Assembly: GCF_000813965.1 (NCBI RefSeq)
Contig: NZ_JWLI01000016.1
Span: 186,001 to 250,000, forward strand
Source: Leisingera sp. ANG-M7
Lineage (GTDB): Bacteria; Pseudomonadota; Alphaproteobacteria; Rhodobacterales; Rhodobacteraceae
Direction of reading: 5' to 3'
Length of the DNA: 64,000 nt
Positions 40,059-48,925 of the stretch are shown here, piece by piece (the stretch's first letter is position 1; the number at the start of each line of letters is the position of its first letter). The translations under genes and the position numbers were made by a program. The notes under the pieces are model-generated. The model was not told the DNA's origin and made no database searches. It was given only the letters and a program-made list of their open reading frames with translations.

Positions 40059-42320
40059 TCAGCAGCCAAGCCGGCCGACTTCCGTCTTCAGTTCCTGCGC
40101 TCCGCTGTTCAGCTCCTCGGTCGCAGCGGCGATGGAATCCGACGCGATGACAGCTTCTTCGGACGCGTCCACAATGCTCTGGATGGCTTCAGAGACGTCC
40201 CGCGCCGCGGTCTGCTGCTCATTTGCTGCCACTGAGATTTGAGCGATGGAATCGGTGGTATCCGAGATGCCCGTCAGGATCTTAGTGAAGGCCGCGCCAG
40301 CCTCTCTCGAGACCTCGCTGCCCAGGGTCACGCGTTTCACCGTTTCATTGATCAGCTTGCTGATTTCCTTGGCGGATTGCGACGACCGCTCCGCTAGCTT
40401 GCGCACCTCGTCAGCCACCACAGAGAAGCCGAGACCGTGTTCGCCTGCCCGCGCTGCCTCAATCGCGGCATTGAAGGCCAGCAGGTTGGTCTGCCCGGCA
40501 ATCTCGCTGATCGTCTTGACGATTTCGCTGATCTCCTCGGAAGAAGCGTTGATCAGGTCCATGGCCTCAATAGACCGTTCAATCGCCTTTGCCCCCAAGT
40601 CGGCTTCTTCCTTGGTTTTCTGGGCGATCTCGTCGGAATGATTGCTGTTCTGTGCAATCGAGTCGATGGAGGCGCTCAGTTCCTCAACGGAGGCGCTGAT
40701 TTCCTCGGTTGTGCAGCCGAGGGTCTGGGCACCGCCGGCAACAGTATGGGCCTGCTCCGAAATCTTCTTGGACTGTTCAGCAAACTGCGTTGCAATCCGT
40801 GTCACTTCCTGTGCCACCTGCTTTTCAGCGGTGATGTTGGTGGCGAATTTCACAACCTTGAAAGGTTTGCCATCGGCATTGAACACCGGGTTGTAGGAGG
40901 CATTGATCCAGACCTCCTTGCCGCCCTTGCCAAAGCGTTTGTATTCGCCGGCCGAGAACTCGCCTGAGGCCAGATCTGCCCAGAACTTCCTGTACTCAGG
41001 CGAGCTTGTGTACTCCGGATCGCAGAACATCCGGTGATGCTGACCGACGATCTCATCCATGGAGTACCCTACAGTGGCCAGGAAATTCTGGTTGGCGGTC
41101 AGAATGGTGCCGTCCAGTTCAAACTCGATCATGGCCTGGGCCCGGCAGATGGCCGCCATTTTGCCATCCTGTTCAGCGGTGCGCTGTTTTTCTTCGGTGA
41201 TGTCGCTGGCGAATTTGACCACTTTGAAGGTCTTGCCGCCTGCATCCAGGATCGGATTGTAAGAGGCGTTGATCCAGACCTCCGCCCCGCCCTTGCCGAA
41301 GCGCTTGAATTCGCCGGCCGCAAACTCTCCGGCGGCCAGATCGGCCCAGAACTTCTTGTATTCTGGAGAGCTCGCGTAATCCGGGTCGCAGAACATCCGG
41401 TGATGCTGACCGACGATCTCATCCAGCGAATATCCCACCGTTGCCAGAAAATTCTCGTTGGCGTTGGTGATTTTGCCATCCGGCGTGAATTCGATGATGG
41501 CCTGCGCACGGTCCAGAGCGGCAAGAACGCCGGCATTCATCCGGGCCTCTGTCACATCGGCCCACTCCAGCATGTTGCCGACATATTCACCGCTTTGATC
41601 GAAGACACCGCCAACATTCAACGCGAACTTGTAGTCCCCGATTGTAATGTCGGTCTTGTACGGAAGATTGGTTGGGTCCGACAGCAGCTTGCGCTGGTGG
41701 GCCGGGTTCTTGTGGAACTGATCGATGCAGGTTCCGATGATATGAGCCGGATCGAAATTCGGCCAGACTTGTGCAAAAGCTTCTGCACTTCGGCTCAACA
41801 ACTCACGGGTCGCTGCGTTGACATCGGTTACGATGAAGTCGCGGTCAACGGTCATCATGGCCGCGGACGCATTTTCATACCCCGTGGTCTTGCGCAGGTT
41901 CACCTGTTCCAGCTGTTTCTGCTTGGAAACATCGGTGGCAAACTTAACGACTTTGTACGGCCTGCCATCCGCGCTGAAGACCGGATTGTAGGAGGCATTG
42001 ATCCACACTTCTGCGCCATTCTTGCCCAGGCGTTTGTATTCGCCGGCCGAAAACTCGCCCATCGCGAGCTGAAGCCAGAAGTCCCGGTATTCGTCAGACG
42101 CCGCATAGGCCGGATCGCAGAACATGCGGTGGTGCTTGCCTTCGATCTCCCCCAGCGTGTATCCGACCGTTGCAAGGAAATTCTCGTTCGCAGTTATGAT
42201 TGTGCCATCCAGCTCAAACTCAATGACAGCCTGAACACGGTTAATGGCGTCCACGACCCCCTGAACGTCCTTGCTAGCCTGATCTGACTCCGGCGTCGCG
42301 GCTTTTTCATTCGCACCCAT
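40059..42320 (-). CDS. Cytoplasmic methyl-accepting chemotaxis protein with four PAS domains
   Basis: The 753-aa product has no membrane segment. Four PAS/PAC domains lie at about 25-135, 148-262, 268-384 and 390-505, followed by the signalling hairpin with the invariant [19 protein letters not shown] tip. PAS 1, 3 and 4 are close copies (each has [11 protein letters not shown] or [21 protein letters not shown] or [27 protein letters not shown] or YKVVKFA), while PAS 2 is different. The architecture resembles the biofilm-dispersal receptor BdlA and Aer2-type redox receptors; PAS ligands may be haem, FAD or small metabolites. It is the first gene of the operon with cheR, cheD and cheW. Confidence 0.93.
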   Translation of the reverse strand: MGANEKAATPESDQASKDVQGVVDAINRVQAVIEFELDGTIITANENFLATVGYTLGEIEGKHHRMFCDPAYAASDEYRDFWLQLAMGEFSAGEYKRLGKNGAEVWINASYNPVFSADGRPYKVVKFATDVSKQKQLEQVNLRKTTGYENASAAMMTVDRDFIVTDVNAATRELLSRSAEAFAQVWPNFDPAHIIGTCIDQFHKNPAHQRKLLSDPTNLPYKTDITIGDYKFALNVGGVFDQSGEYVGNMLEWADVTEARMNAGVLAALDRAQAIIEFTPDGKITNANENFLATVGYSLDEIVGQHHRMFCDPDYASSPEYKKFWADLAAGEFAAGEFKRFGKGGAEVWINASYNPILDAGGKTFKVVKFASDITEEKQRTAEQDGKMAAICRAQAMIEFELDGTILTANQNFLATVGYSMDEIVGQHHRMFCDPEYTSSPEYRKFWADLASGEFSAGEYKRFGKGGKEVWINASYNPVFNADGKPFKVVKFATNITAEKQVAQEVTRIATQFAEQSKKISEQAHTVAGGAQTLGCTTEEISASVEELSASIDSIAQNSNHSDEIAQKTKEEADLGAKAIERSIEAMDLINASSEEISEIVKTISEIAGQTNLLAFNAAIEAARAGEHGLGFSVVADEVRKLAERSSQSAKEISKLINETVKRVTLGSEVSREAGAAFTKILTGISDTTDSIAQISVAANEQQTAARDVSEAIQSIVDASEEAVIASDSIAAATEELNSGAQELKTEVGRLGC
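40870..41480. repeat. Direct repeat of PAS-coding DNA, period 366 bp
   Basis: Forty bases at 41020-41059 are identical to 41386-41425, within longer similar stretches coding for PAS 4 and PAS 3; a third, more diverged copy codes for PAS 1 near 41940-42215. The 366-bp period equals 122 codons, one PAS/PAC unit, which indicates recent tandem duplication in frame. Confidence 0.85.
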
Positions 42321-42962
42321 AGTTTCGCCTCACTCATATAAACGTTTCGAGGCCAAGTTGGGGGACAGCTGTTAACAACGAGATACCAATGCACCCATAA
42401 CGTGCATTCACGGGTGTTTTTATACATAAAATGCAACCCAAGGACTCACCCGGCAACACAACGCCACCCATGATTGCATCCACCTCGCTGTCCGCCAAGC
42501 TACGTGTTTCTCCACTCCTGAAGTGGTCCGCTGTTATGCTTGGAAAACGGTGGATCAGAATGGGTACGAAGCTGCATAAGTTCGACGAGATTGTCACAAA
42601 GTTGCTGCAGGATGAGGTGCCCGACCTCTGGACCTGCGGTTTTCTTAGAATTACTTCCGCTTACATTAAGCACCAGCATTCGTTGCCAGTTTGGATGATG
42701 TCATGGTGAAGGCTGAACCGGCCGAACAGCCATTCGCCGGAGGCGAGATCGTTTGGACGGCAATCAAGACGCGTTCGCAGAGGCGGCTGATCATAGCGGT
42801 CGATCGTGCAGGTCCGGCGAAAGAAGAGCTCAAATTGCCTTAGGTTCTGCACGAAGGATGCGAGTAGCTCACTCGCCGAAAATCAATGGGGCTCCTCTTA
42901 GATCATTCCTGAAATGCGCGGGAAAATACTTTGCTCATTGCCGTTAACTTTGCCGAACCAGC
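42321..42962. other. Low-GC 640-bp gap with degraded sequence
   Basis: This gap between the MCP gene and the DeoR-type gene is more A/T-rich than the surrounding DNA. It holds the presumed promoter of the chemotaxis operon near 42321-42430 and the possible transposase remnant listed separately. Several frames of 60-90 codons exist on both strands, none with family features. It looks like an insertion scar. Confidence 0.55.
42560..42625 (+). pseudogene. Possible IS3-family orfA N-terminal remnant
   Basis: The frame from ATG 42560 reads MGTKLHKFDEIVTKLLQDEV, which resembles the beginning of IS3-type OrfA proteins (HKPEEIVTKLRQ-like). The similarity then stops. Only about 20 residues support this, no terminal repeats were found, and the call is tentative. 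Confidence 0.3.
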
Positions 42963-43748
42963 TTACCAGCCTTCAGTTTTGACAATGACGGTTTCGATCT
43001 CGTGCTTTTCCAGCATGGCCCTGATGCCGTCCGGTGGAGGGGTGTCGGTGAAGAAGACGTCGATCGCCGACATCTTGTCGAGAGAGACCGGAGCGCGTTT
43101 GTTGAACTTGCCGCTGTCCGCCACGACGATGCAGACCTGCGCATTCTCAGCTGCGATGCGCGCAATATTGGCTTCCTCAAGATCGTGCAGCATGAAGCCC
43201 AGTTCACTGTTCACAGCGCCAACCGAGAACACCGCCAATTGAACATTGAGGCGCCGCACCAGGTCCAGCGCCTCCGCGCCGAAAGCGCCGCCGTCATGGG
43301 CGCGCAGCTCGCCGCCTGCCAGAAAAACCCGGTTGTTGTTCCGCGTGGCCAGCGTTTGTGCCACAAAAACCGAGTTGGTAACCACAAACAGGTTGCTGTG
43401 ATTTCTAAGCGCCAGCGCGACATAGGCCGTTGTCGACCCGATATCCAGAAATACTGAATCTCCGTCGCTAATTGTGTCCGCCACGGCTTGGGCCAGTACT
43501 GTTTTCACATCGGCATGTGCGCTGAGGCGGTTTTCAAAAGGCGGCTCGATGACATCTTCATTCAGATGCACACCGCCATGCACCTTGCGCACTATTCTGC
43601 GCTCCTCGAGTGTCTTGACGTTGCGCCGAATGGTTTCGTTGGAGACGTTCAGCTGCTCCGCAAGCGCGCTTACGCGGCAGGATCCTCCTGCGCGATGAAG
43701 CTCGCGCAGTATCTCTTCTTCTCGCTGATTTGTGGTTTTCTGGTTCAT
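42963..43748 (-). CDS. DeoR/GlpR family transcriptional regulator
   Basis: The 261-aa product has a DeoR HTH (about 6-60, VSALAEQLNVSNETIRRNVKTLE followed by VRKVHGG) and a DeoR C-terminal sugar-phosphate-type sensor domain (FLDIGSTTAYVALAL, DGGAFGAEA, VVADSGKF). It is divergent from a ProX-type transporter gene and is its likely repressor. Such regulators usually respond to phosphorylated effectors, which fits the kinase-like gene further down the cluster. A 12-bp direct repeat lies at its start codon region and in the intergenic DNA. Confidence 0.9.
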   Translation of the reverse strand: MNQKTTNQREEEILRELHRAGGSCRVSALAEQLNVSNETIRRNVKTLEERRIVRKVHGGVHLNEDVIEPPFENRLSAHADVKTVLAQAVADTISDGDSVFLDIGSTTAYVALALRNHSNLFVVTNSVFVAQTLATRNNNRVFLAGGELRAHDGGAFGAEALDLVRRLNVQLAVFSVGAVNSELGFMLHDLEEANIARIAAENAQVCIVVADSGKFNKRAPVSLDKMSAIDVFFTDTPPPDGIRAMLEKHEIETVIVKTEGW

Positions 43749-43880
43749 TTCACAAGCAGGACATTGTTCTTGGCGCCCCCTTAGCCGTACTTAAAAAAGC
43801 CACACAATGCAACACGAAACCTCGTGTTTTGGCGCTGATCTCGGCATATTGGGCGCAATTATGTTGTTATTTGTGGTTTT
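43728..43880. promoter_or_regulatory. Candidate DeoR-type operator pair (12-bp direct repeat)
   Basis: ATTTGTGGTTTT occurs at 43728-43739, at the start of the regulator gene, and again at 43869-43880, 86 bp before the transporter gene. TTGACG overlaps the region just after the second copy. Direct repeats spaced this way fit looping by a DeoR-family repressor, but this is inference. Confidence 0.35.
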
Positions 43881-43965
43881 TATTGACGAAAAGCCCAGCA
43901 AACTGCACGATACCCCTACGCGACGTCAAGAATCGCACACAACACCACACAACAGGGAAATCCAC

Positions 43966-44913
43966 ATGCGACAGAATCTCAGTATATTGGGAGCCGCTGC
44001 GCTGACAGCCGCCCTTTCCGTATCATCCGCCCGGTCTGCAGAATCCGCCGATCCGATCAAACTGACACTGCACGATTGGTCCGGTCAGCTGATCAACACA
44101 AAGATCATGGGCAGCATCCTGCAGGAGGCCGGATACAACGTCGAATACGTCCAGGCGGATTATATCGCGCAGTTTGCCGGGCTGAAGACCGGCGACCTGC
44201 ATCTGGCCATGGAGATCTGGGAGACAACGGGCCGCGAAGCGCTGGACGAGGCCACTGCCTCTGGCAAGGTGGTCAATGCAGGCGAGACCGGTCTGATGGC
44301 GATCGAGGAATGGTGGTACCCAGCCTATATGAAGGACCGCTGCCCGGGTCTGCCCGACTGGCAGGCCCTGAAGGACTGCGCCGACGAATTTGCCACCGCG
44401 GAAACCTCGCCCTACGGCCGCTATGTCGGCGGTCCGGTAACCTGGGGTGGTTTCGACGAAGAGCGCGTCGAAGCGCTGGAGCTTGAGTTTGAGGTGGTGC
44501 ATGCCGGCACCGATGCGGCACTGTTTGCAGAACTGGAATCCGCATATCAGCGCCAGGACCCGATTGTCCTGTGGGTCTATGTTCCCCACTGGGCTCCCTC
44601 GAAATACGACGGGGAGTTTGTTGAGTTTCCCGCCTATTCTCCGGAATGCTATTCTGATCCGTCGGTGGGCGTGAACCCGGACATGGCCTATGACTGCGGC
44701 AAGCCGCGCGGCCCGATCTGGAAAGCTGCCTGGGCCGGCCTGCCGGAGAAATGGCCGGGCGCCTATGACGTCATTCAGGCTTACAGCATCACCAACGAAG
44801 AAATGAGCGCCATGGTCGGCAAGGCGGACCTGGAAGGCGTTGAAGTGGACGCCGTGGTCTCCGACTGGATGGCTGCGAACAAGGATCGCTGGTCCGGCTG
44901 GATCAGCAACTGA
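43966..44913 (+). CDS. Glycine betaine/choline-type ABC transporter substrate-binding protein
   Basis: The 315-aa product has a signal peptide (about 1-25, ending SARSAE) and an OpuAC/ProX-like fold with LTLHDWSGQLINTKIMGSIL, LHLAMEIWETTGREALDEA and many Trp and Tyr residues able to cage a quaternary ammonium group. Start ATG 43966 is preceded by AGGG. A strong hairpin follows before the ATPase gene. The ligand could be choline, a betaine or a related methylated amine. Confidence 0.88.
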   Translation: MRQNLSILGAAALTAALSVSSARSAESADPIKLTLHDWSGQLINTKIMGSILQEAGYNVEYVQADYIAQFAGLKTGDLHLAMEIWETTGREALDEATASGKVVNAGETGLMAIEEWWYPAYMKDRCPGLPDWQALKDCADEFATAETSPYGRYVGGPVTWGGFDEERVEALELEFEVVHAGTDAALFAELESAYQRQDPIVLWVYVPHWAPSKYDGEFVEFPAYSPECYSDPSVGVNPDMAYDCGKPRGPIWKAAWAGLPEKWPGAYDVIQAYSITNEEMSAMVGKADLEGVEVDAVVSDWMAANKDRWSGWISN

Positions 44914-44923
44914 TCCCACTCCT

Positions 44924-44966
44924 CCGGGGCTGCCCTTACGCTCTCAGGCGGCCCCGGCTTTTCTTC
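44924..44966 (+). terminator. Intra-operon terminator after the binding-protein gene
   Basis: CCGGGGCTGCC (44924-44934) pairs with GGCGGCCCCGG (44947-44957) through eleven base pairs including one G-U, with a 12-base loop and a CTTTTCTTCT tract. It sits 10 bp after the binding-protein stop and 60 bp before the ATPase start. It probably acts as a partial terminator that makes the binding protein more abundant than the membrane parts. Confidence 0.75.
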
Positions 44967-45019
44967 TGACCCGTCAATTTTCCCCGGCTGCCCTTGCGGG
45001 CCGGGTCCGGAGCTGCGTG

Positions 45020-46042
45020 ATGACACCCAAGACCAAATTATCCTGCCGCAATGTCTGGAAGCTTTACGGCGCGAACCCTGAAAGCTTTCTGCGCGAAAAT
45101 CCCGCCCCTAGCGGCGAAGATATCCGGCGTGCAGGCATCATCGGTGCCGTGCGCAATGCCAGCATCGACATTGCCGAGGGGGAAATCTTCATCATCATGG
45201 GGCTGTCCGGCTCCGGTAAGTCGACCCTGGTGCGCTGCCTGTCCCGGCTGATCGAACCGACTGGCGGCGAAGTGCTGTTTGACGGCGTCGACCTTTTGCG
45301 TGCCAGCGAGCAGGAATTGATTGAAATCCGCCGCCACAAGATGGGAATGGTGTTCCAGCACTTTGCCCTGCTGCCGCATTTGACCGTTCTGCAGAACGTG
45401 ATGTTCCCGCTGACCGTTCAGGCCGCCCCAAGGGCCAAAGCCGAAGCCAAGGCCCGGGAAGTTGTGGAACTTGTCGGATTGAAGGGGCGCGAGGACTATT
45501 ACCCGCGAGAGCTGTCCGGCGGCCAGCAGCAGCGTGTCGGCATCGCCCGTTCGCTGGTGACGGAACCCGACCTGTGGTTCCTGGACGAGCCCTTCTCTGC
45601 GCTTGACCCGCTGATCCGCCGCGAGATGCAGGACGAGTTCATGCGCCTGCAGGCACGCCTGCACAAAACCATCGTCTTTATCACCCACGACTTCGAGGAG
45701 GCAGTGCGCCTCGCCGACCGCATTGCCATCATGAAAGACGGCGAGATCATTCAGGTCGCCACTCCGGAGGACCTCGTGCTGAACCCAGCCACGGCTTACG
45801 TCGCTGAATTCACCCGCCACATCCCGCGCTCCAAGGTGCTGACGGTGGGGGGCATCATGACCCCGGACGCACAAGCCGAGGGCGTGCCCGTTCCGGCAGC
45901 CGCCCGGGTGTCGGAAGTTGCGGAACAGATCATTGCCGCAGATGCCCCGCGCCCGGTGTGTGATGCGAACGGCCGGATCGTCGGCAGCATTGGCCGCACG
46001 GCGGTGGCACGGGTGCTGTTCGGCACGGGAGAGGCGGCATGA
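45020..46042 (+). CDS. ProV/OpuAA-type ABC transporter ATP-binding protein
   Basis: The 340-aa product is a glycine betaine/proline-type ATPase: Walker A GLSGSGKST, signature LSGGQQQRVGIARSL, Walker B LWFLDEPFSALDPL, and the ProV-specific KLYGANPESFL N-terminal extension. The C-terminal 80 residues (SKVLTVGGIMTPDAQAEG onward) are a CBS-like regulatory region, which senses ionic strength in osmotic ProU systems. ATG 45020 has GGAG seven bases upstream. The permease start overlaps its stop by four bases. Confidence 0.92.
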   Translation: MTPKTKLSCRNVWKLYGANPESFLRENPAPSGEDIRRAGIIGAVRNASIDIAEGEIFIIMGLSGSGKSTLVRCLSRLIEPTGGEVLFDGVDLLRASEQELIEIRRHKMGMVFQHFALLPHLTVLQNVMFPLTVQAAPRAKAEAKAREVVELVGLKGREDYYPRELSGGQQQRVGIARSLVTEPDLWFLDEPFSALDPLIRREMQDEFMRLQARLHKTIVFITHDFEEAVRLADRIAIMKDGEIIQVATPEDLVLNPATAYVAEFTRHIPRSKVLTVGGIMTPDAQAEGVPVPAAARVSEVAEQIIAADAPRPVCDANGRIVGSIGRTAVARVLFGTGEAA

Positions 46043-48033
46043 AAGTGCATCTGACCCGGCAGGCTGCGATCTGCTGGGGGCTTGTGCTGGCGACAATTCT
46101 GCTGGGCTGGTTCGGCCGCGATCTAGCCAAGGCGCTGGATGCGCGCTGGCTGGTCAAGGTTCCGCCCTCCTGGGATATCCCGTTCAACACATACATCTCC
46201 GCTGCCATGGCCTGGCTGATGGAGGAGGCAGCCGTCGGCCCGGTCTCCTTCACCGATGCCACCCGTTCCATCGCCTGGCTGATCGAGCAGCCCTATGAAT
46301 TGGCGTTGAACCTGCTGGCACACGGCTTTCTGTTCGATCCCGGCCCGGAGCCGCAGGTTCTGCTCCCAGCCGCCAGCTGGATCGCCGTCACCGCTGCGGT
46401 GATCGCCCTGGGGCATTACTGCCGCAGTTGGGGTCTGGCCGCGCTTGTCGGCGCCTGCTTTGCCTATCTCGCGGTTTTCGGGCAATGGGACAGCGCCATG
46501 GTCACGCTGGCCTCAGTGCTCATCGCGGTGCCGATCGGCGCGGGCGGCGGGCTACTGGCCGGCATCTGGGCCTACCGCCATCCGCTGGGTGAGCGCATCC
46601 TCTCCCCCGTTCTGGACCTGATGCAGACCATCCCGATCTTCGCCTACTTGGTACCGATCCTGTTCATGTTCGGCTTTGGTCCGGTATCGGCGTTGGTCGC
46701 CACCATCATCTATGCAACCCCGCCGATGATCCGCATCACCATCATGGCGCTCAAGGCAGTGGACCCGGAAATCCTCGACTTCGGGCGGATGGCCGGCACC
46801 ACCCGGCGGCAGTTGATGTGGCGGGTGCTTGTGCCCTCGGCCAGCCAGAGCCTGATGATCGGCGTCAACCAGGTGATCATGCTGACGCTCAACATGGTGA
46901 TCATCGCCTCGATGATCGGCGCGGGCGGTCTTGGCTTCGACGTGCTGGCCGCGCTGCGCCGCCTCGACATTGGCGCAGGCTTTGAGGCAGGCATCGCAAT
47001 CGTAGTCCTGGCGATTGCGGTGGACCGGCTGAGCCAGGCCTTCGCAGAGCGCATTGGCCAGGCCCACCACACCAAGCCTGGCTCCTGGGCCGCCCGAAAC
47101 AAGCGCACAGTGCTGGTGCTCTGCCTGCTGACGGTCACTTGGGTGCTGGGCCGATTCTCGCCCTTGCTGCTGGACTACCCGCAAAGCCAAACCATCACCA
47201 CCGGCGCTTTCTGGAATGACACCGTCAAGTACCTGAACGTGAACTACTTCGATGCGTTCGAGGCCGTGAAAATCTTCTTCCTGCAGTGGTTCCTGCTGCC
47301 AATCAAGAAAACCCTGCTCGGCATTCCCTGGCCCTGGACCATTGCCATGCTGACGCTGCTTGGCTGGCGCGCCGGCGGCTGGAAGCTGGCAGCCCTGTGC
47401 GGCGCGATGTCTGCCCTGATTGCAGTCAGCGGCCTGTGGGCCAAGGCGATGGTCACTGTCTATCTCTGCGGTGCCTCGGTGATCCTTGCCACCCTGATCG
47501 GGGTTCCCCTGGGCGTGCTGGCGGCGCTGAACCGCCGCGCGGGCATCGCCATCAACTTGCTGATCGACACGCTGCAGACCCTGCCCAGTTTCGTCTACCT
47601 GATCCCGGTGGTGATGCTGTTCCGGGTTGGCGACTTCACCGCAATGATCGCCATCGTCCTTTACGCGCTGGCACCGGCTGTCCGCTATGCCGCCCACGGG
47701 GTGCGCAGCGTCAGCGGCGAGCTGATTGAGGCAGGCCTGGTATCCGGTTGCACCAAATGGCAACTGCTGCGCCTTGTGCGGCTGCCGATGGCGCTGCCGG
47801 AAATCCTGCTGGGTATCAACCAGACCATCATGCTGGCGCTTTCGATGCTGGTGATTACCGCGCTGGTCGGCACCCGCGACCTGGGTCAGGAGGTCTATAT
47901 TGCACTGACCAAGGCCGACACTGGGCGCGGTCTGGTCGCCGGGCTCGCCATCGCCTTTATCGCCATCATCGCCGACCGGCTGGTCAATGCCGGAGCCCGC
48001 GGCGCCCGCATCCGCTTTGGACTGGAGAGCTGA
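46039..48033 (+). CDS. Fused double permease of a ProW-type ABC importer
   Basis: The 664-aa protein contains two complete BPD_transp_1 permease domains (about 155-335 and 465-650). Each ends with an EAA-type loop and a family-typical segment (IASMIGAGGLGFDVL in the first, ALVGTRDLGQEVY in the second). Most ProW proteins have one such domain and homodimerise; here both halves of the channel are encoded in one chain. Together with the preceding genes it forms a complete ProU-type importer. Confidence 0.9.
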   Translation: MKVHLTRQAAICWGLVLATILLGWFGRDLAKALDARWLVKVPPSWDIPFNTYISAAMAWLMEEAAVGPVSFTDATRSIAWLIEQPYELALNLLAHGFLFDPGPEPQVLLPAASWIAVTAAVIALGHYCRSWGLAALVGACFAYLAVFGQWDSAMVTLASVLIAVPIGAGGGLLAGIWAYRHPLGERILSPVLDLMQTIPIFAYLVPILFMFGFGPVSALVATIIYATPPMIRITIMALKAVDPEILDFGRMAGTTRRQLMWRVLVPSASQSLMIGVNQVIMLTLNMVIIASMIGAGGLGFDVLAALRRLDIGAGFEAGIAIVVLAIAVDRLSQAFAERIGQAHHTKPGSWAARNKRTVLVLCLLTVTWVLGRFSPLLLDYPQSQTITTGAFWNDTVKYLNVNYFDAFEAVKIFFLQWFLLPIKKTLLGIPWPWTIAMLTLLGWRAGGWKLAALCGAMSALIAVSGLWAKAMVTVYLCGASVILATLIGVPLGVLAALNRRAGIAINLLIDTLQTLPSFVYLIPVVMLFRVGDFTAMIAIVLYALAPAVRYAAHGVRSVSGELIEAGLVSGCTKWQLLRLVRLPMALPEILLGINQTIMLALSMLVITALVGTRDLGQEVYIALTKADTGRGLVAGLAIAFIAIIADRLVNAGARGARIRFGLES

Positions 48034-48035
48034 GC

Positions 48036-48917
48036 ATGAGCCAATCCGACCTGCTTCACAAAATCCGCGCACTGCCCATCTGGCAGGGGGATATCACCGT
48101 TGCTCCGTTGAAAGGCGGCATCACCAACGAGAACTACTTGGTTGAGGACAGCGCCGGAAAATACGTGGTGCGGGCGGGCGACGACATCCCGCTGCATCAG
48201 GTGCTGCGCTTCAACGAACTGGCCGCCAGCCGCGCCGCCCATGCTGCAGGCCTGTCGCCTGCGGTGCTGCATGCCGAAGTCGGCCTGACGGTGCTGGAGT
48301 TCATCGAAAGCCGTACCCTGACCGAGAAGGACGTGGGCGATCCGGCAATGCTGCCGCGGGTGCTGGAGCTGGTTAAATCCTGCCACCGCGATGTGCCCGG
48401 GCATCTGCGCGGCCCGGCGCTGGTGTTCTGGGTCTTCCATGTGATCCGGGATTATGCGGCCACCCTGCGGGATATGGACAGCTCGCATGCGGCACTGGCC
48501 TTGGAACTGGCAGGCATCGGCAGCATGCTGGAACAGGAGGCAGGCCCCTTCGACATAGTCTTCGGACACAACGACCTCTTGTGCGGCAATTTCCTTGATG
48601 ACGGGGAACGGCTCTGGCTGATCGACTTCGACTATGCCGGCTTCGACTCGCCGCTGTTCGACCTTGGAGGCCTCGCCTCGAATAACGGGCTGTCGCAGGC
48701 GCAGGAGCAATGGCTGCTGGAATCCTACTTCGAGGCACCTGTGACCGATGACCTGCTGCATCGCTACAGTGCCATGAAATGTGCTTCGCTTCTGCGCGAG
48801 ACCATGTGGAGCATGGTGTCAGAGATCACTTCCGAAATCGACTTTGACTACGCGGCCTACACCGCCAGCAACCTCGCGCGCTTCCGCGCGGCGCTTGACG
48901 ACTTTCAAAACACCTGA
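48036..48917 (+). CDS. Choline/ethanolamine kinase-like phosphotransferase
   Basis: The 293-aa product belongs to the APH/choline kinase superfamily. PLKGGITNENYLVEDSAGKYVVR forms the nucleotide-binding hairpin with the ATP lysine, HNDLLCGNFL is the catalytic Brenner loop, and WLIDFDYAGFDSPLFDLG carries the metal-binding Asp. This last motif favours choline or ethanolamine kinases over aminoglycoside kinases. Placed directly after a ProU-type importer, it may phosphorylate the imported amino alcohol; the DeoR-type regulator could then sense the phosphorylated product. Confidence 0.85.
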   Translation: MSQSDLLHKIRALPIWQGDITVAPLKGGITNENYLVEDSAGKYVVRAGDDIPLHQVLRFNELAASRAAHAAGLSPAVLHAEVGLTVLEFIESRTLTEKDVGDPAMLPRVLELVKSCHRDVPGHLRGPALVFWVFHVIRDYAATLRDMDSSHAALALELAGIGSMLEQEAGPFDIVFGHNDLLCGNFLDDGERLWLIDFDYAGFDSPLFDLGGLASNNGLSQAQEQWLLESYFEAPVTDDLLHRYSAMKCASLLRETMWSMVSEITSEIDFDYAAYTASNLARFRAALDDFQNT

Positions 48918-48925
48918 GGACTGAC

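Noticed and set aside
40870-42215. Repeats that could be mistaken for a CRISPR or minisatellite array
   Set aside because: They are in-frame PAS-coding repeats of 366 bp with protein-level conservation.
42661-42852. 63-codon minus-strand frame in the A/T-rich gap
   Set aside because: No ribosome site or recognisable family; possibly part of the decayed insertion.
43966-48033. TMAO transporter TmoXVW
   Set aside because: The neighbouring genes are not tmd or tmm, and the permease is a fused double domain; the substrate cannot be fixed to TMAO.
46552-48072. 506-codon minus-strand frame opposite the fused permease
   Set aside because: Its His/Gln/Asp-rich composition is the complement of membrane-helix codons; no independent evidence.
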